A DNA stretch of 64,000 nucleotides from Mesorhizobium sp. M4B.F.Ca.ET.058.02.1.1. Lineage in GTDB: Bacteria > Pseudomonadota > Alphaproteobacteria > Rhizobiales > Rhizobiaceae. Made by a program: the position numbers and the translations under genes. The notes under the pieces were generated by a model that saw only the letters and a program-made list of their open reading frames with translations, was not told the origin of the DNA and ran no database searches. Below are positions 1-9,512 of this stretch, piece by piece. The DNA is taken from assembly GCF_003952505.1 (NCBI RefSeq), contig NZ_CP034450.1, positions 868,001 through 932,000 on the forward strand, written 5' to 3'. Position 1 is the stretch's first letter. Each line of letters begins with the position of its first letter.

Positions 1-916
<916 letters not shown>

Positions 917-920
<4 letters not shown>

Positions 921-2059
921 GAGCGGTCTCCTTCAGCTTCTTCGTCGACACCGTGTGCGGTCTCCTTCCAAGCCGGCATCAGGATGCGGAACGTGGTTCC
1001 CCGCGGCGTCGAATCGCATTCGATGATGCCGCCATGCTCGCCGACGATCTTGGCCACCAGCGCCAGCCCGAGGCCGGAGCCGTTCGGCTTGGTGGTGATG
1101 AACGGGTCGAACAGGATCGGCAGTATGTCCTCCGAAACACCGGGACCGTTGTCGCGCACGCAAAATTCCAGCGGCAGGGACACGCGATCCTGCGTTCCCG
1201 GCACCGAAACACGGATGCCCGGCCGGAAGGCAGTGGACAGCACGATCTCGCCTTGCGGGTCCGAACCGATCGCCTCGGCGGCGTTCTTGACCAGGTTGAG
1301 GAACACCTGGATCAGCTGGTCGCGGTTGGCGAAGACCGGAGGAAGCGATGGATCGTATTCCTCCAAGATCTTGATCCGTTTCGCAAAACCGTTCTTGGCA
1401 ATCGCCTTCACATGGTCGAGAACGACGTGGATGTTGACCGGGTAGCGGTCGATTGGCCGTTCGTCGGAAAAGACCTCCATGCGGTCGACGAGTGAGACGA
1501 TGCGGTCGGTCTCGTCGGTGATCAGCCGGGTGAGCGCGCGGTCCTCGTCGGAGGCTGACAGTTCCAGCAACTGGGCGGCGCCCCTGATGCCGGACAATGG
1601 GTTCTTGATCTCATGCGCCAGCATGGCGGCAAGGCCGGTGACCGAGCGGGCGGCGCCGCGATGCGTCATCTGTCGGTCGATCTTGTCGGCCATCGACCGT
1701 TCCTGGAACATCACCACCACCGTGCCCGGGAATTCCGGCACCGGCGCCACGTAAAGGTCGACGACCTTTTCGATGCCAAGGCGCGGCGATGACACATCGA
1801 CCCGGTATTCGTTGACCGGCGCCAGGCGCTCGCGCACCTGGTCGACAAGGGTGAGCAGCGGGCTGCCGAAGGGCACGAGCTTGGACAACGTGTTGCGGGC
1901 AAGCATGGTCGCGCTGGAGCGAAAGAAATCCTCCGCATCGGCATTGGCGAAGGTGATGAAGCCGCCGGCATCGACCATGATCACCGGGCGGCGGATGGTG
2001 TTCAGCACGATGTTGGCGGCGTCGACCATGTCCGGCCCTTGGGCAACTGTGGCCTTCAT
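917..2059 (-). CDS. ntrB: NtrB nitrogen-sensing histidine kinase
   Basis: Cytosolic two-component sensor that phosphorylates or dephosphorylates NtrC under control of PII. 380 residues, with no membrane segment. An N-terminal PAS-like region (about residues 15-125) is followed by the dimerisation/phospho-acceptor helix with His149 in [11 protein letters not shown]. The C-terminal ATPase domain shows the N box (LVKNAAEAI), the G1 box ([10 protein letters not shown]) and G2 (GSGLGLALV). The start codon overlaps the dusB stop by 4 nt and its stop overlaps ntrC, so dusB-ntrB-ntrC is a translationally coupled operon. Confidence 0.95.
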
Positions 2060-3078
2060 GCGGCGCTCCGCATCGATTCGGCGGGGTTGGAGAACACTTC
2101 ACGCAGTTCGGCGATGACGCGAGCGGGCTCGAAAGAGGTGAGGATTGCCTTGCGTTGACCGGAAGTGGCGCCGGCGGCATGGCTATCGAGATACCACCCG
2201 AGATGCTTGCGCGCCTGGCGCAGCCCGCTTTCGACACCGTAGAGCGCCAGCATATCCTGATAGTGGCCAATGACGTAGTCGGCCAGGGCCAGCCGATCTC
2301 CGGGAATGCCTGGCGCCGTCTCTCCTGCCGCGGACGCCGCGATCCTGCCGGCGGTCCACGGTGCGCCATAATGCGCGCGCCCGATCATCACCGCGTCGGC
2401 GCCCGATTGATCGAGGATGGCAGCCGCTTCCGCCGGCGAGCCGACATCGCCATTGGCGACGACCGGGATCGAAACGGCTTCCTTGACCCGCGCGATGGCG
2501 CGCCAGTCGGCCTTGCCCTGGTAGAACTGACAGCGCGTGCGGCCATGCACCGTCACCATCCTCACGCCGGCCTGTTCGGCGCGGCGCGCCAGCATCGGCG
2601 CGTTGAGCGCGCTTTCGTCCCAGCCAAGCCGCATCTTCACGGTCACCGGTACCTCGACGGCGCCGACCACCGCCTCGATCAGCGACAGCGCGTGATCGAG
2701 ATCGCGCATCAACGCTGAGCCAGCATAGCCGCCCGTCACCTTCTTGGCCGGGCAGCCCATGTTGATATCGATGATGTCGGCGCCCTCGCCCGCGGCGATC
2801 CGGGCGCCTTCGGCCATGTGCGCCGCCTCGCGGCCGGCAAGCTGGACCATGTGGACCGGCAGCCCGGAATGGCGGATGCGCAGGTCGCAGCCGGCCCTGC
2901 CTTTGGCAAGCTCTCCGCTCGCCACCATTTCCGACACGACCAGCCCGGCACCATGCCGATGGGCGCGCTGCCGGAACGCCTCGTCGGTTACTCCCGACAT
3001 CGGCGCGAGGAAGACACGATTACGGATTATCACGCCGCCAATGTGGAGCGGCAGAGCCAATTTGGTCAATTCGGGCAT
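2056..3078 (-). CDS. dusB: tRNA-dihydrouridine synthase DusB (NifR3 family)
   Basis: FMN-dependent enzyme reducing uridine to dihydrouridine in tRNA, historically called NifR3 because it heads the ntrBC operon in proteobacteria. The TIM-barrel signature is clear: [13 protein letters not shown] near the N terminus, then [11 protein letters not shown] with the catalytic Cys, [19 protein letters not shown] and VVANGDV. I chose ATG at 3076-3078 (MPELTKLAL), giving 340 residues. An in-frame ATG at 3141 would add 21 residues that do not look like the family. Neither start has a strong Shine-Dalgarno sequence. First gene of the dusB-ntrB-ntrC unit. Confidence 0.93.
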   Translation of the reverse strand: MPELTKLALPLHIGGVIIRNRVFLAPMSGVTDEAFRQRAHRHGAGLVVSEMVASGELAKGRAGCDLRIRHSGLPVHMVQLAGREAAHMAEGARIAAGEGADIIDINMGCPAKKVTGGYAGSALMRDLDHALSLIEAVVGAVEVPVTVKMRLGWDESALNAPMLARRAEQAGVRMVTVHGRTRCQFYQGKADWRAIARVKEAVSIPVVANGDVGSPAEAAAILDQSGADAVMIGRAHYGAPWTAGRIAASAAGETAPGIPGDRLALADYVIGHYQDMLALYGVESGLRQARKHLGWYLDSHAAGATSGQRKAILTSFEPARVIAELREVFSNPAESMRSAA

Positions 3079-3174
3079 GCACAAAAACCAAGCATATCTG
3101 ATTGCTGCACATTCTCTAGCCAGTAGCAAGGCAATGTGCAACGCGCAATGACGTCAAATCAAGGCGCATTTGGG

Positions 3175-3196
3175 AAAAAGCTGGCCTTCGGCCAGC
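3175..3196 (-). terminator. Intrinsic terminator-like hairpin in the dusB leader
   Basis: Read on the minus strand, a perfect 7-bp stem GCTGGCC / GGCCAGC with a 3-nt GAA loop is followed by TTTTT. It lies about 100 nt upstream of the chosen dusB start and points towards dusB, so any promoter further upstream would have to read through it. It could be a leader attenuator or the end of a short upstream transcript. Confidence 0.5.
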
Positions 3197-3250
3197 AAAG
3201 CGCAGTGCGTCGTTCAGGATACACAAAGGACGCTTTGGAATTCACAATTG

Positions 3251-3298
3251 GCGCACGATCTTTTCCGAAAACCGATTACACTTTTGCGGATCGTGCGC
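3251..3298. repeat. Palindromic intergenic repeat element
   Basis: A perfect 10-bp inverted repeat GCGCACGATC / GATCGTGCGC flanks a core containing TTTTCCGAAAACCG and CACTTTTGCGG. From memory, this architecture and core (TTTTCCGAAAACCG, then CACTTTT, ending in a GATC-containing arm) match a widespread intergenic palindrome of rhizobial genomes. It sits just 5' of ispDF, in the divergent dusB/ispDF gap. Only one full copy was found in this window, so the family assignment relies on recall. Confidence 0.55.
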
Positions 3299-3311
3299 TA
3301 AGCCAATCGCA

Positions 3312-4541
3312 ATGACTGACGCAAGCGAAAATCAGGCTTCGGGCGCGGATGACAAGGTCGCGGTGGTTATCGTAGCGGCCGGGCGCGGCGCGCGCGCCGG
3401 GCAAGCCAATGGACCGAAGCAATATCAACGCATCGGCGGCCGCGCCGTCATCGCGCGCACCTTGGAGACATTCCTCTCTCACCCGAGGACCGGTCCGGTC
3501 GTGGTGGCCATTCACGCCGACGACGGCGAGCTTTTCCGAAAGGCCGCGGGTGCGGATGCGGACCGTGTCATCACGGTCACCGGCGGCGATTCGCGCCAGG
3601 CCTCTGTCAGGCTGGGCCTGCTGGCGCTCAGGGATGCCGCGCCAGGCCGCGTGCTCGTCCATGACGCCGTACGCCCCTTTGTCGACGCCGGCCTCATCGA
3701 CCGCACGATCGATGCCGTCGGCGAACGCCAGGGCGCGCTGCCCGCTCTGCCCGTCGCCGACACGCTGAAGCGCGAGTCGGCAGCCGGGATGATCGAGGAG
3801 ACCGTATCGAGGAACGGACTGCATGCCGCCCAGACGCCGCAGGGCTTTCCCTTCTGGCCGCTTCTTGCCGCGCATGAAAAGGCCCATCATCTTGGCAAGG
3901 CGGATTTCACCGACGACGCCGCGATCGCCGAGTGGGCGCATATTCCGGTGAAAATCGTCCAAGGATCGCCGGACAACATAAAACTTACCTGGGCAAGGGA
4001 TATTGCAATGGCCGATCAGCGGCTTTCCGGTGAACGGCCGCGCTTTCCGGATATCCGCACCGGCAACGGCTATGACGTGCATGCCTTCGAGCCGGGCGAT
4101 CATGTCACGCTCTGCGGCGTCGTCATTCCGCACGACAGAAAGCTCTCCGGCCATTCCGATGCCGACGTCGGCCTTCACGCCCTCACCGACGCGCTGCTCG
4201 CCACCTGCGGCGCCGGCGATATCGGCACGCATTTCCCGCCGTCGGATCCGCAGTGGAAAGGCGCCGCCTCGAAGATCTTCGTCGAACATGCGGCCAAGCT
4301 GGTGCGCGGGCGCGGCGGACGCATCGCCAATGCCGACATCACGCTGATCTGCGAGGCGCCGCGCGTCGGCCCGCACCGCGAGGCGATGACGGCTGCCCTC
4401 GCCGCGATGCTCGGCATCGCCAGTGAGCGCATCTCGATCAAGGCGACCACCAATGAGAAGCTTGGCTTCATCGGCCGCCAGGAAGGCATAGCGGCCATCG
4501 CCACCGCCAGCGTAGTCTTTCCAGGTGAGGTTCCCGAATGA
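3312..4541 (+). CDS. ispDF: Bifunctional IspD/IspF isoprenoid synthesis enzyme
   Basis: Fused MEP-pathway enzyme. The N-terminal half (about residues 1-240) is 2-C-methyl-D-erythritol 4-phosphate cytidylyltransferase, with the nucleotide-binding motif [15 protein letters not shown] and [10 protein letters not shown]. The C-terminal half (about 250-409) is 2-C-methyl-D-erythritol 2,4-cyclodiphosphate synthase, with metal ligands in [23 protein letters not shown] and the ATTNEKLGF motif. The IspDF fusion is common in alphaproteobacteria. ATG at 3312 follows the intergenic repeat. The gene overlaps the next one by 4 nt. Confidence 0.95.
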   Translation: MTDASENQASGADDKVAVVIVAAGRGARAGQANGPKQYQRIGGRAVIARTLETFLSHPRTGPVVVAIHADDGELFRKAAGADADRVITVTGGDSRQASVRLGLLALRDAAPGRVLVHDAVRPFVDAGLIDRTIDAVGERQGALPALPVADTLKRESAAGMIEETVSRNGLHAAQTPQGFPFWPLLAAHEKAHHLGKADFTDDAAIAEWAHIPVKIVQGSPDNIKLTWARDIAMADQRLSGERPRFPDIRTGNGYDVHAFEPGDHVTLCGVVIPHDRKLSGHSDADVGLHALTDALLATCGAGDIGTHFPPSDPQWKGAASKIFVEHAAKLVRGRGGRIANADITLICEAPRVGPHREAMTAALAAMLGIASERISIKATTNEKLGFIGRQEGIAAIATASVVFPGEVPE

Positions 4542-5020
4542 GCAACGCCGAACTCGCAAACGCCCTGCTTCTGGCCTGCCAGCAACGCGGCATCATGCTG
4601 GCGACGGCGGAAAGCTGCACCGGCGGCCTGATCATCGCCGCGCTCACCGACATTGCCGGCTCCTCCGCCGTGGTCGACCGCGGTTTCATCACTTATTCCA
4701 ACGAAGCCAAGATGGAGATGCTCGGCGTTTCCGCCGCAACGCTCAAGACGCACGGCGCGGTCTCACGCGAAATCGTGCTCGAAATGGCGGCGGGCGCGCT
4801 GGCGCATTCGCGGGCGAGCCTCGCGCTCGCGGTCACGGGCATCGCCGGCCCGACCGGCGGTTCGGCCGACAAGCCGGTCGGCCTGGTCTGGTTCGGCCTT
4901 GCGCTGGCCGGCCAGCCGATCGTCGCCGAGCACCAACTGTTCGGCCACAAGGGGCGAGAGTTCATCCGCCATGAAACCGTGCGGCACGCGCTGGAACTCG
5001 GCCTGCGCGCGCTGGGCTAA
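4538..5020 (+). CDS. pncC: CinA C-terminal domain protein, nicotinamide-nucleotide amidase
   Basis: 160-residue stand-alone CinA C-terminal domain. Family members deamidate NMN to nicotinate mononucleotide in the pyridine nucleotide salvage cycle. Visible motifs are [18 protein letters not shown] and [19 protein letters not shown], all typical of the family. The ATG overlaps the ispDF stop (ATGA), implying translational coupling, although the two functions are unrelated. It converges with ratA, with a gap of only 9 nt. The N-terminal CinA domain is absent, as in E. coli PncC. Confidence 0.9.
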   Translation: MSNAELANALLLACQQRGIMLATAESCTGGLIIAALTDIAGSSAVVDRGFITYSNEAKMEMLGVSAATLKTHGAVSREIVLEMAAGALAHSRASLALAVTGIAGPTGGSADKPVGLVWFGLALAGQPIVAEHQLFGHKGREFIRHETVRHALELGLRALG

Positions 5021-5029
5021 ACTCCGAAC

Positions 5030-5485
5030 TCAGGCCGTTCTTGCGCCGTAGATCTGGTTGGCGCGCTTCTCGAAGGCCTCGGCAAACATGCGGAAGGCGC
5101 GATCGAACATCGTGCCCATCAACGCGCCGAGAATGCGGCTCTTGAACTCGTAGTCGATGAAAAAGTGCACCTCGCAGCCGCTATCGGCCGGGTCGAAGCG
5201 CCAGATATTGCTGAGATATTTGAAAGGGCCGTCGATGTATTTGACATCGATGGCCTTCTCGTCGGGCTTCAGCAGCACCTGCGTGGTAAAGGTCTCGCGG
5301 ATCGCCTTGTAACCGATGCTCATGTCGGCAAGGAGGATGGTGCGGCCGTCGCGCTCCTTGCGCGAGCGCACGCTGAGCGCTTCGCACAGCGGCAGGAATT
5401 GCGGATAGGCCTCGACGTCCGCGACCAGCGCGAACATCTCCTGCGGCGTATGGGCGACGCGACGGATGGCTTCGAATTTCGGCAT
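5030..5485 (-). CDS. RatA/Coq10-like START-domain protein
   Basis: 151-residue polyketide cyclase/START-fold protein of the RatA (YfjG)/COQ10 group. In alphaproteobacteria and mitochondria this group is tied to ubiquinone-dependent respiration; E. coli RatA has been described as a toxin-like ribosome association inhibitor. Family features are RVAHTPQEMFALVADVEAY near the N terminus, the FLPLCEAL segment and the C-terminal FEKRANQIYG. I chose ATG at 5485, which begins MPKFEAIRRV. A longer in-frame start (5557) would overlap lipA and add unrelated sequence. It lies 7 nt downstream of lipA on the same strand. Confidence 0.85.
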   Translation of the reverse strand: MPKFEAIRRVAHTPQEMFALVADVEAYPQFLPLCEALSVRSRKERDGRTILLADMSIGYKAIRETFTTQVLLKPDEKAIDVKYIDGPFKYLSNIWRFDPADSGCEVHFFIDYEFKSRILGALMGTMFDRAFRMFAEAFEKRANQIYGARTA

Positions 5486-5492
5486 TCGGGGA

Positions 5493-6458
5493 TCAGCTGG
5501 CTTTTTTGAGCTGCGCTTCCCGCGCCGCGCGCAGCCTGGCGAAATCCTCGCCGGCATGATGCGAGGAGCGCGTCAGCGGACTCGACGCCATGAGAAGGAA
5601 ACCCTTGGTCTTGCCGATCGTCTCGAAGGACTTGAACTCCTCCGGGGTGACGAAGCGGATCACCGGATGGTGCTTCTTCGACGGCTGCAGATACTGGCCG
5701 ATGGTCATGAAGTCGACATTGGCCGAGCGCAGGTCGTCCATCAGCTGCAGGATCTCGTTCCGCTCCTCGCCTAGACCGACCATAATGCCGGACTTGGTGA
5801 AGATCGACGGGTCGAGCTCCTTGACGCGCTGCAACAGCCGGATCGAATGGAAATAGCGGGCGCCCGGCCGCACCGTCAGGTAGTTGGACGGCACGGTTTC
5901 GAGATTGTGGTTGAAGACGTCGGGCTTCGCCGCCACGACGATCTCCAGCGCGCCGTCCTTGCGCAGGAAGTCCGGCGTCAGGATCTCGATCGTGGTCGAG
6001 GGCGCGGCGGCGCGGATGGCGCGGATGACGTCGGCAAAATGCTGCGCGCCGCCATCGGCAAGGTCATCGCGGTCGACCGAGGTGATGACGACGTGGCTGA
6101 GGCCCATCTGCTTGACGGCATGCGCGACGCGCGCCGGCTCATCGGCATCGAGCGCGGTCGGGATGCCGGTGGCGACGTTGCAGAAGGCGCAGGCGCGCGT
6201 GCAGATCTCGCCCATGATCATGAAGGTGGCGTGCTTCTTGTCCCAGCATTCGCCGATGTTGGGGCAGCCGGCTTCCTCGCACACCGTCACCAGCTTGTGC
6301 GACTTCACGATCTCGCGTGTCTCGGCGTAGCCCTTCGAGACCGGCGCCTTGACGCGGATCCAGTCGGGCTTGCGCAGCACCTCCTGGTCCGGCTTGTGCG
6401 CCTTTTCGGGGTGCCGCACGCGCGGCGCATTGGCGATCGTGTCGAGGACAGTGACCAT
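5493..6458 (-). CDS. lipA: Lipoyl synthase
   Basis: Radical SAM enzyme that inserts two sulfurs into octanoyl groups on E2/GcvH lipoyl domains. 321 residues from ATG at 6458. The radical SAM cluster motif is CTRACAFC. The auxiliary cluster motif [12 protein letters not shown] precedes it. The C-terminal [14 protein letters not shown] contains the conserved Ser ligand region. Its position downstream of the pyruvate dehydrogenase genes, whose pdhB and pdhC both carry lipoyl domains, fits its role in maturing that complex. ratA follows after 7 nt. Confidence 0.96.
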   Translation of the reverse strand: MVTVLDTIANAPRVRHPEKAHKPDQEVLRKPDWIRVKAPVSKGYAETREIVKSHKLVTVCEEAGCPNIGECWDKKHATFMIMGEICTRACAFCNVATGIPTALDADEPARVAHAVKQMGLSHVVITSVDRDDLADGGAQHFADVIRAIRAAAPSTTIEILTPDFLRKDGALEIVVAAKPDVFNHNLETVPSNYLTVRPGARYFHSIRLLQRVKELDPSIFTKSGIMVGLGEERNEILQLMDDLRSANVDFMTIGQYLQPSKKHHPVIRFVTPEEFKSFETIGKTKGFLLMASSPLTRSSHHAGEDFARLRAAREAQLKKAS

Positions 6459-6533
6459 CTCAAACCCGGTTCCTGAGCGATCGCCTGTCCGGCGCCCGCA
6501 TTCCAACGTCACTTAGGACTTTTCGGCGCAAAG

Positions 6534-6571
6534 AAAAAGGCCACGCCGGCGCATGCCGCCACGGCCTTTTT
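6534..6571. terminator. Bidirectional terminator between lipA and the GlsB-like gene
   Basis: AAAAAGGCC (6534-6542) and GGCCTTTTT (6563-6571) form the base of a GC-rich hairpin with poly-A on the left and poly-T on the right, so it could end transcription in either direction. It lies just downstream of the minus-strand GlsB/YeaQ-like gene and would separate it from lipA. Confidence 0.7.
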
Positions 6572-6593
6572 CGCATAGCGGTATCGATGCCGG

Positions 6594-6851
6594 CTAACGG
6601 CGCACCAGCCGTCCTACAAAGATCAGCAGGCAGGCGCCAATGAAGCCCGTGATCAGATAGGCGAACCAGCCAACGCCGAAAGACTGGAAATTGAGAGCTT
6701 GCAGGATTGCATTCAGCACGACCGCGCCGACGATGCCCAAGATGATGTTCATGAAGATGCCGGTGTTGCTCTTCATCACCATCTCGGCGAGCCAGCCCGC
6801 CAAACCGCCGATGATGATGGCCGCCAGCCAGCCCACGCCATTCACGTCCAT
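6594..6851 (-). CDS. GlsB/YeaQ/YmgE family small membrane protein
   Basis: 85-residue inner-membrane protein of the transglycosylase-associated (GlsB/YeaQ/YmgE) family, often stress-induced. Three hydrophobic, glycine-rich segments are visible: residues 6-24 (GWLAAIIIGGLAGWLAE), 31-50 and 58-82 (WFAYLITGFIGACLLIFVG). The conserved GGLAGWLA signature is present. A Shine-Dalgarno-like AGGAGT lies just before the ATG. Its molecular role is unknown in the family. It sits between lpdA and lipA and has its own terminator downstream. Confidence 0.85.
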   Translation of the reverse strand: MDVNGVGWLAAIIIGGLAGWLAEMVMKSNTGIFMNIILGIVGAVVLNAILQALNFQSFGVGWFAYLITGFIGACLLIFVGRLVRR

Positions 6852-6953
6852 ATGCCAACTCCTCCTGTGACGGGTGAAAATGCATCCGGAAACGAACTGC
6901 CTTGCCGCCGAGTTCCCCAGGCTTTCGCAGGCGAGTCTCTGGCGGCCAATTTA

Positions 6954-8420
6954 TCATGCGTTCAACGGGCGGCCATAGGCGTCGAGCACGCTTTCCTTCA
7001 TCATCTCCGACAAGGTCGGGTGCGGGAAGATGGTGTGCATCAGCTCTTCCTCGGTGGTTTCGAGGTTCATCGCCACCACAAAACCCTGGATCAGTTCGGT
7101 CACCTCGGCGCCCACCATATGCGCGCCGAGCAACTGGCCGGTCTTCTTGTCGAAGATCGTTTTGACGAAGCCCTGGTCCTCACCAAGCGCGATCGCCTTG
7201 CCGTTGGCGCCGAACTGGAAGCGACCAACACGAATGTCCTTGCCTTCGGCCTTGGCCTTGGCCTCGGTCAGGCCGACGGAGGCGACCTGCGGATTGCAAT
7301 AGGTGCAGCCCGGGATCTTCAGCTTGTCGGTGGCGTGCACGCCGGGGAAATTGGCGATCTTCTCGATGCAGACCACACCTTCGTGCTCGGCCTTGTGGGC
7401 GAGCATCGGCGGTCCGGCGACGTCGCCGATTGCGTAGATGCCGGGCACGTTGGTCTTGCCGTAACCGTCGACGACGACGCAGCCGCGGTCCGTCTTGACG
7501 CCAAGCGCCTCCAGGCCGAGGCCCTCGATGTTGCCCTGCACGCCGACGGCCGAGATCATGCGGTCGGCGGTGATCTTCTCGACCTTGCCGTCCTTCATCT
7601 CGACATGCGCCGTCACCGAGTTGGCGCCCTTCTCGACCTTGGTCACCTTGGCCTCGAGGATGATCTTCATGCCTTGCTTCTCGAACTGCTTCTGCGCGAA
7701 TTTCGAGACCTCGGCATCCTCGACCGGCATCACCGCCGGCAGCAGCTCGACCACCGTCACCTCGGCGCCCATGGTGCGGTAGAAGGAGGCGAACTCGATG
7801 CCGATCGCGCCCGAACCCATCACCAGCAACGACTTCGGCATTTCCTTCGGCACCATGGCTTCGAAATAGGTCCAGATCAGCTTGCCGTCCGGCTCGATGC
7901 CGGGCAGCGCGCGCGGCCGCGCGCCGGTGGCAAGGATGATGTGCTTGGCGGTGTAGGTGCCCTCGCCCTTGACGCCTTTCGGCGCTGGCGGCTGTGGCTC
8001 CATCGGCTTCTTGGCGGTCTTGGAGACGACGATCTCGCCCAATTTTTCGCCAGAAGGAGCCTTCGAAAGCTTGGCCTCGCCCCAGATGACGTCAACCTTG
8101 TTCTTCTTCATCAGGAAGGCGACGCCGCCATTCAGCCTCAGCGACACCTTGCGCGAGCGGTCGACGACCGCGGCCGTGTCGGCGCTGACCTTGCCGCCTT
8201 CGAGCTTCAGGCCGTAGTCCTTGAGATGATCCGAATAGTGCATGATCTCGGCCGAGCGCAGCAGCGCCTTGGTCGGGATGCAGCCCCAGTTTAGGCAGAT
8301 GCCGCCAAGGTGCTCGCGCTCGACGATCGCCGTCTTGAAGCCGAGCTGCGCGGACCGCACCGCGGTGACATAGCCGCCGGGGCCGGAGCCGATGATGATG
8401 ACGTCGTAGGATTCAGCCAC
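6954..8420 (-). CDS. lpdA: Dihydrolipoamide dehydrogenase (PDH E3)
   Basis: FAD enzyme that re-oxidises dihydrolipoyl groups of E2 with NAD+. 488 residues. The N-terminal Rossmann motif is IIGSGPGGYV. The redox disulfide lies in GGICLNWGCIPTK. The NAD-binding motif is VMGSGAIGIEFASF and the FAD motif is YAIGDVAGPPMLAHKA. The C-terminal catalytic pair is in FPHPTLSEMM. An insertion rich in Lys and Pro (about residues 130-150) is typical of alphaproteobacterial PDH-linked E3. It closes the pdhABC cluster, separated from pdhC by a membrane protein and an SGNH hydrolase. Confidence 0.95.
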   Translation of the reverse strand: MAESYDVIIIGSGPGGYVTAVRSAQLGFKTAIVEREHLGGICLNWGCIPTKALLRSAEIMHYSDHLKDYGLKLEGGKVSADTAAVVDRSRKVSLRLNGGVAFLMKKNKVDVIWGEAKLSKAPSGEKLGEIVVSKTAKKPMEPQPPAPKGVKGEGTYTAKHIILATGARPRALPGIEPDGKLIWTYFEAMVPKEMPKSLLVMGSGAIGIEFASFYRTMGAEVTVVELLPAVMPVEDAEVSKFAQKQFEKQGMKIILEAKVTKVEKGANSVTAHVEMKDGKVEKITADRMISAVGVQGNIEGLGLEALGVKTDRGCVVVDGYGKTNVPGIYAIGDVAGPPMLAHKAEHEGVVCIEKIANFPGVHATDKLKIPGCTYCNPQVASVGLTEAKAKAEGKDIRVGRFQFGANGKAIALGEDQGFVKTIFDKKTGQLLGAHMVGAEVTELIQGFVVAMNLETTEEELMHTIFPHPTLSEMMKESVLDAYGRPLNA

Positions 8421-8438
8421 GGGTTTCTCCCTGGTTTT

Positions 8439-9077
8439 CTAGAGTTCCAGCATCACGCGCACCAGCGGTGCCAGCGCCTTGCCGATGTTTCGCGTGTTTT
8501 CGGCATCGAGATGGACGCCGTCGAGTGGTGTAGTGGCGGCGACGCTTCCGGCGTCGAAAAAACCGCAGCCCGCCTCGTCGGCAAGTGCCGAATATTGCGG
8601 CGCCAGCCGCTTCGAGGCTTCGTCGCCGCCGGCGAACATTTCCTTGAACTCGGCGTTGTCGGTGCGCGTGACGGCGGGTGGCGCGACGATGAGGATCTGG
8701 GGTGCGGCCCAACCGAACGGGTAGTCGTGGCCGCGCACGATGTCGATCAGGCGCTGCATGCCCTGCTTGGCGGCGACCGGATTGCCGTGGATCCACGGCT
8801 TCATGTCGTTGGCGCCGAGCATGATGACGATCAGGTCGAGCGGCGCGTGACTCATCAGGATCGTCGGCAGCACTTTCGCGCCGTTGCGGTCGGCGCCGGC
8901 GAGATGATCGTCGAAAGCGGTGGTGCGGCCGTTCAGGCCTTCGGCGATAACCTCGACGCCGTCACCGAGCGTTGCCTTGAGCACGCTCGGCCAGCGGTCT
9001 TCCAGCGCATGGCGGCCGAGGCTGGCGGCGTCATAACCCCAGGTCAGCGAATCGCCATAGCAGAGAATTGTCTTCAT
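8439..9077 (-). CDS. SGNH/GDSL-type esterase
   Basis: 212-residue serine hydrolase of the SGNH superfamily. Block I is CYGDSLTWGYD with the nucleophile Ser. The block II Gly lies around EGLNGRTT, block III Asn in MLGANDMK and the block V catalytic Asp-x-x-His in DGVHLDAE. No signal peptide is visible, so it is probably cytosolic. The family includes aryl esterases and acyltransferases; substrate unknown. I chose ATG at 9077 (MKTILCYGDS), which overlaps the preceding membrane gene by 4 nt. The location inside the PDH cluster does not by itself suggest a role in pyruvate metabolism. Confidence 0.88.
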   Translation of the reverse strand: MKTILCYGDSLTWGYDAASLGRHALEDRWPSVLKATLGDGVEVIAEGLNGRTTAFDDHLAGADRNGAKVLPTILMSHAPLDLIVIMLGANDMKPWIHGNPVAAKQGMQRLIDIVRGHDYPFGWAAPQILIVAPPAVTRTDNAEFKEMFAGGDEASKRLAPQYSALADEAGCGFFDAGSVAATTPLDGVHLDAENTRNIGKALAPLVRVMLEL

Positions 9078-9499
9078 GCGCTTGCCCCATCCCTGCCGAA
9101 CCCTGCCGCCGAGCGCTTGAGCCGCCAGCGCACGAACAGCCAATGCATGATGATCGTCGCGACACCGGGAAGGATCATCCCGGCGATTATCGAAAGGTCG
9201 CTCGCGGTCGCCCGATTCTCGGCCGGCACTGAAAAGGTCCATCCCACCAGCGCCAGCAGCGCGAGACCGAAAAACACCAGTAGCCACCACAATGTCCGGT
9301 CGACGGCACGAACCGGGTCGGCGAAGAACTGCACGGCGAAGAAGAGGATCGTCACGACGACAATGATCAGGGCAGTCGCCGCGAAAACCAGTGTGTATTC
9401 CTCTTCCGCGCCGGTCAGGACGGCCAGCTGCTGCGCCACCAGCGTGCCGGCCGAGCTGGAGAGGAAGAAGGCAAAAAGGCTGGTGAAGAATTTCCGCAC
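9074..9499 (-). CDS. Hypothetical membrane protein in the PDH cluster
   Basis: 141 residues and no family recognised. Four hydrophobic stretches are visible: about residues 5-28, 38-60, 69-88 and 103-122 (IIAGMILPGVATIIMHWLF), followed by a basic tail. It lies between pdhC (13 nt upstream) and the SGNH hydrolase (4-nt overlap), so it is probably co-transcribed with the PDH genes. A role in the complex is not implied by the sequence. Confidence 0.7.
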   Translation of the reverse strand: MRKFFTSLFAFFLSSSAGTLVAQQLAVLTGAEEEYTLVFAATALIIVVVTILFFAVQFFADPVRAVDRTLWWLLVFFGLALLALVGWTFSVPAENRATASDLSIIAGMILPGVATIIMHWLFVRWRLKRSAAGFGRDGASA

Positions 9500-9512
9500 C
9501 GCCTTTCCCTTC

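Noticed and set aside
3079..3141. Extended dusB start at 3141
   Set aside because: The 21 additional residues do not resemble DusB N termini; the conserved MPELTKLAL begins at 3078.
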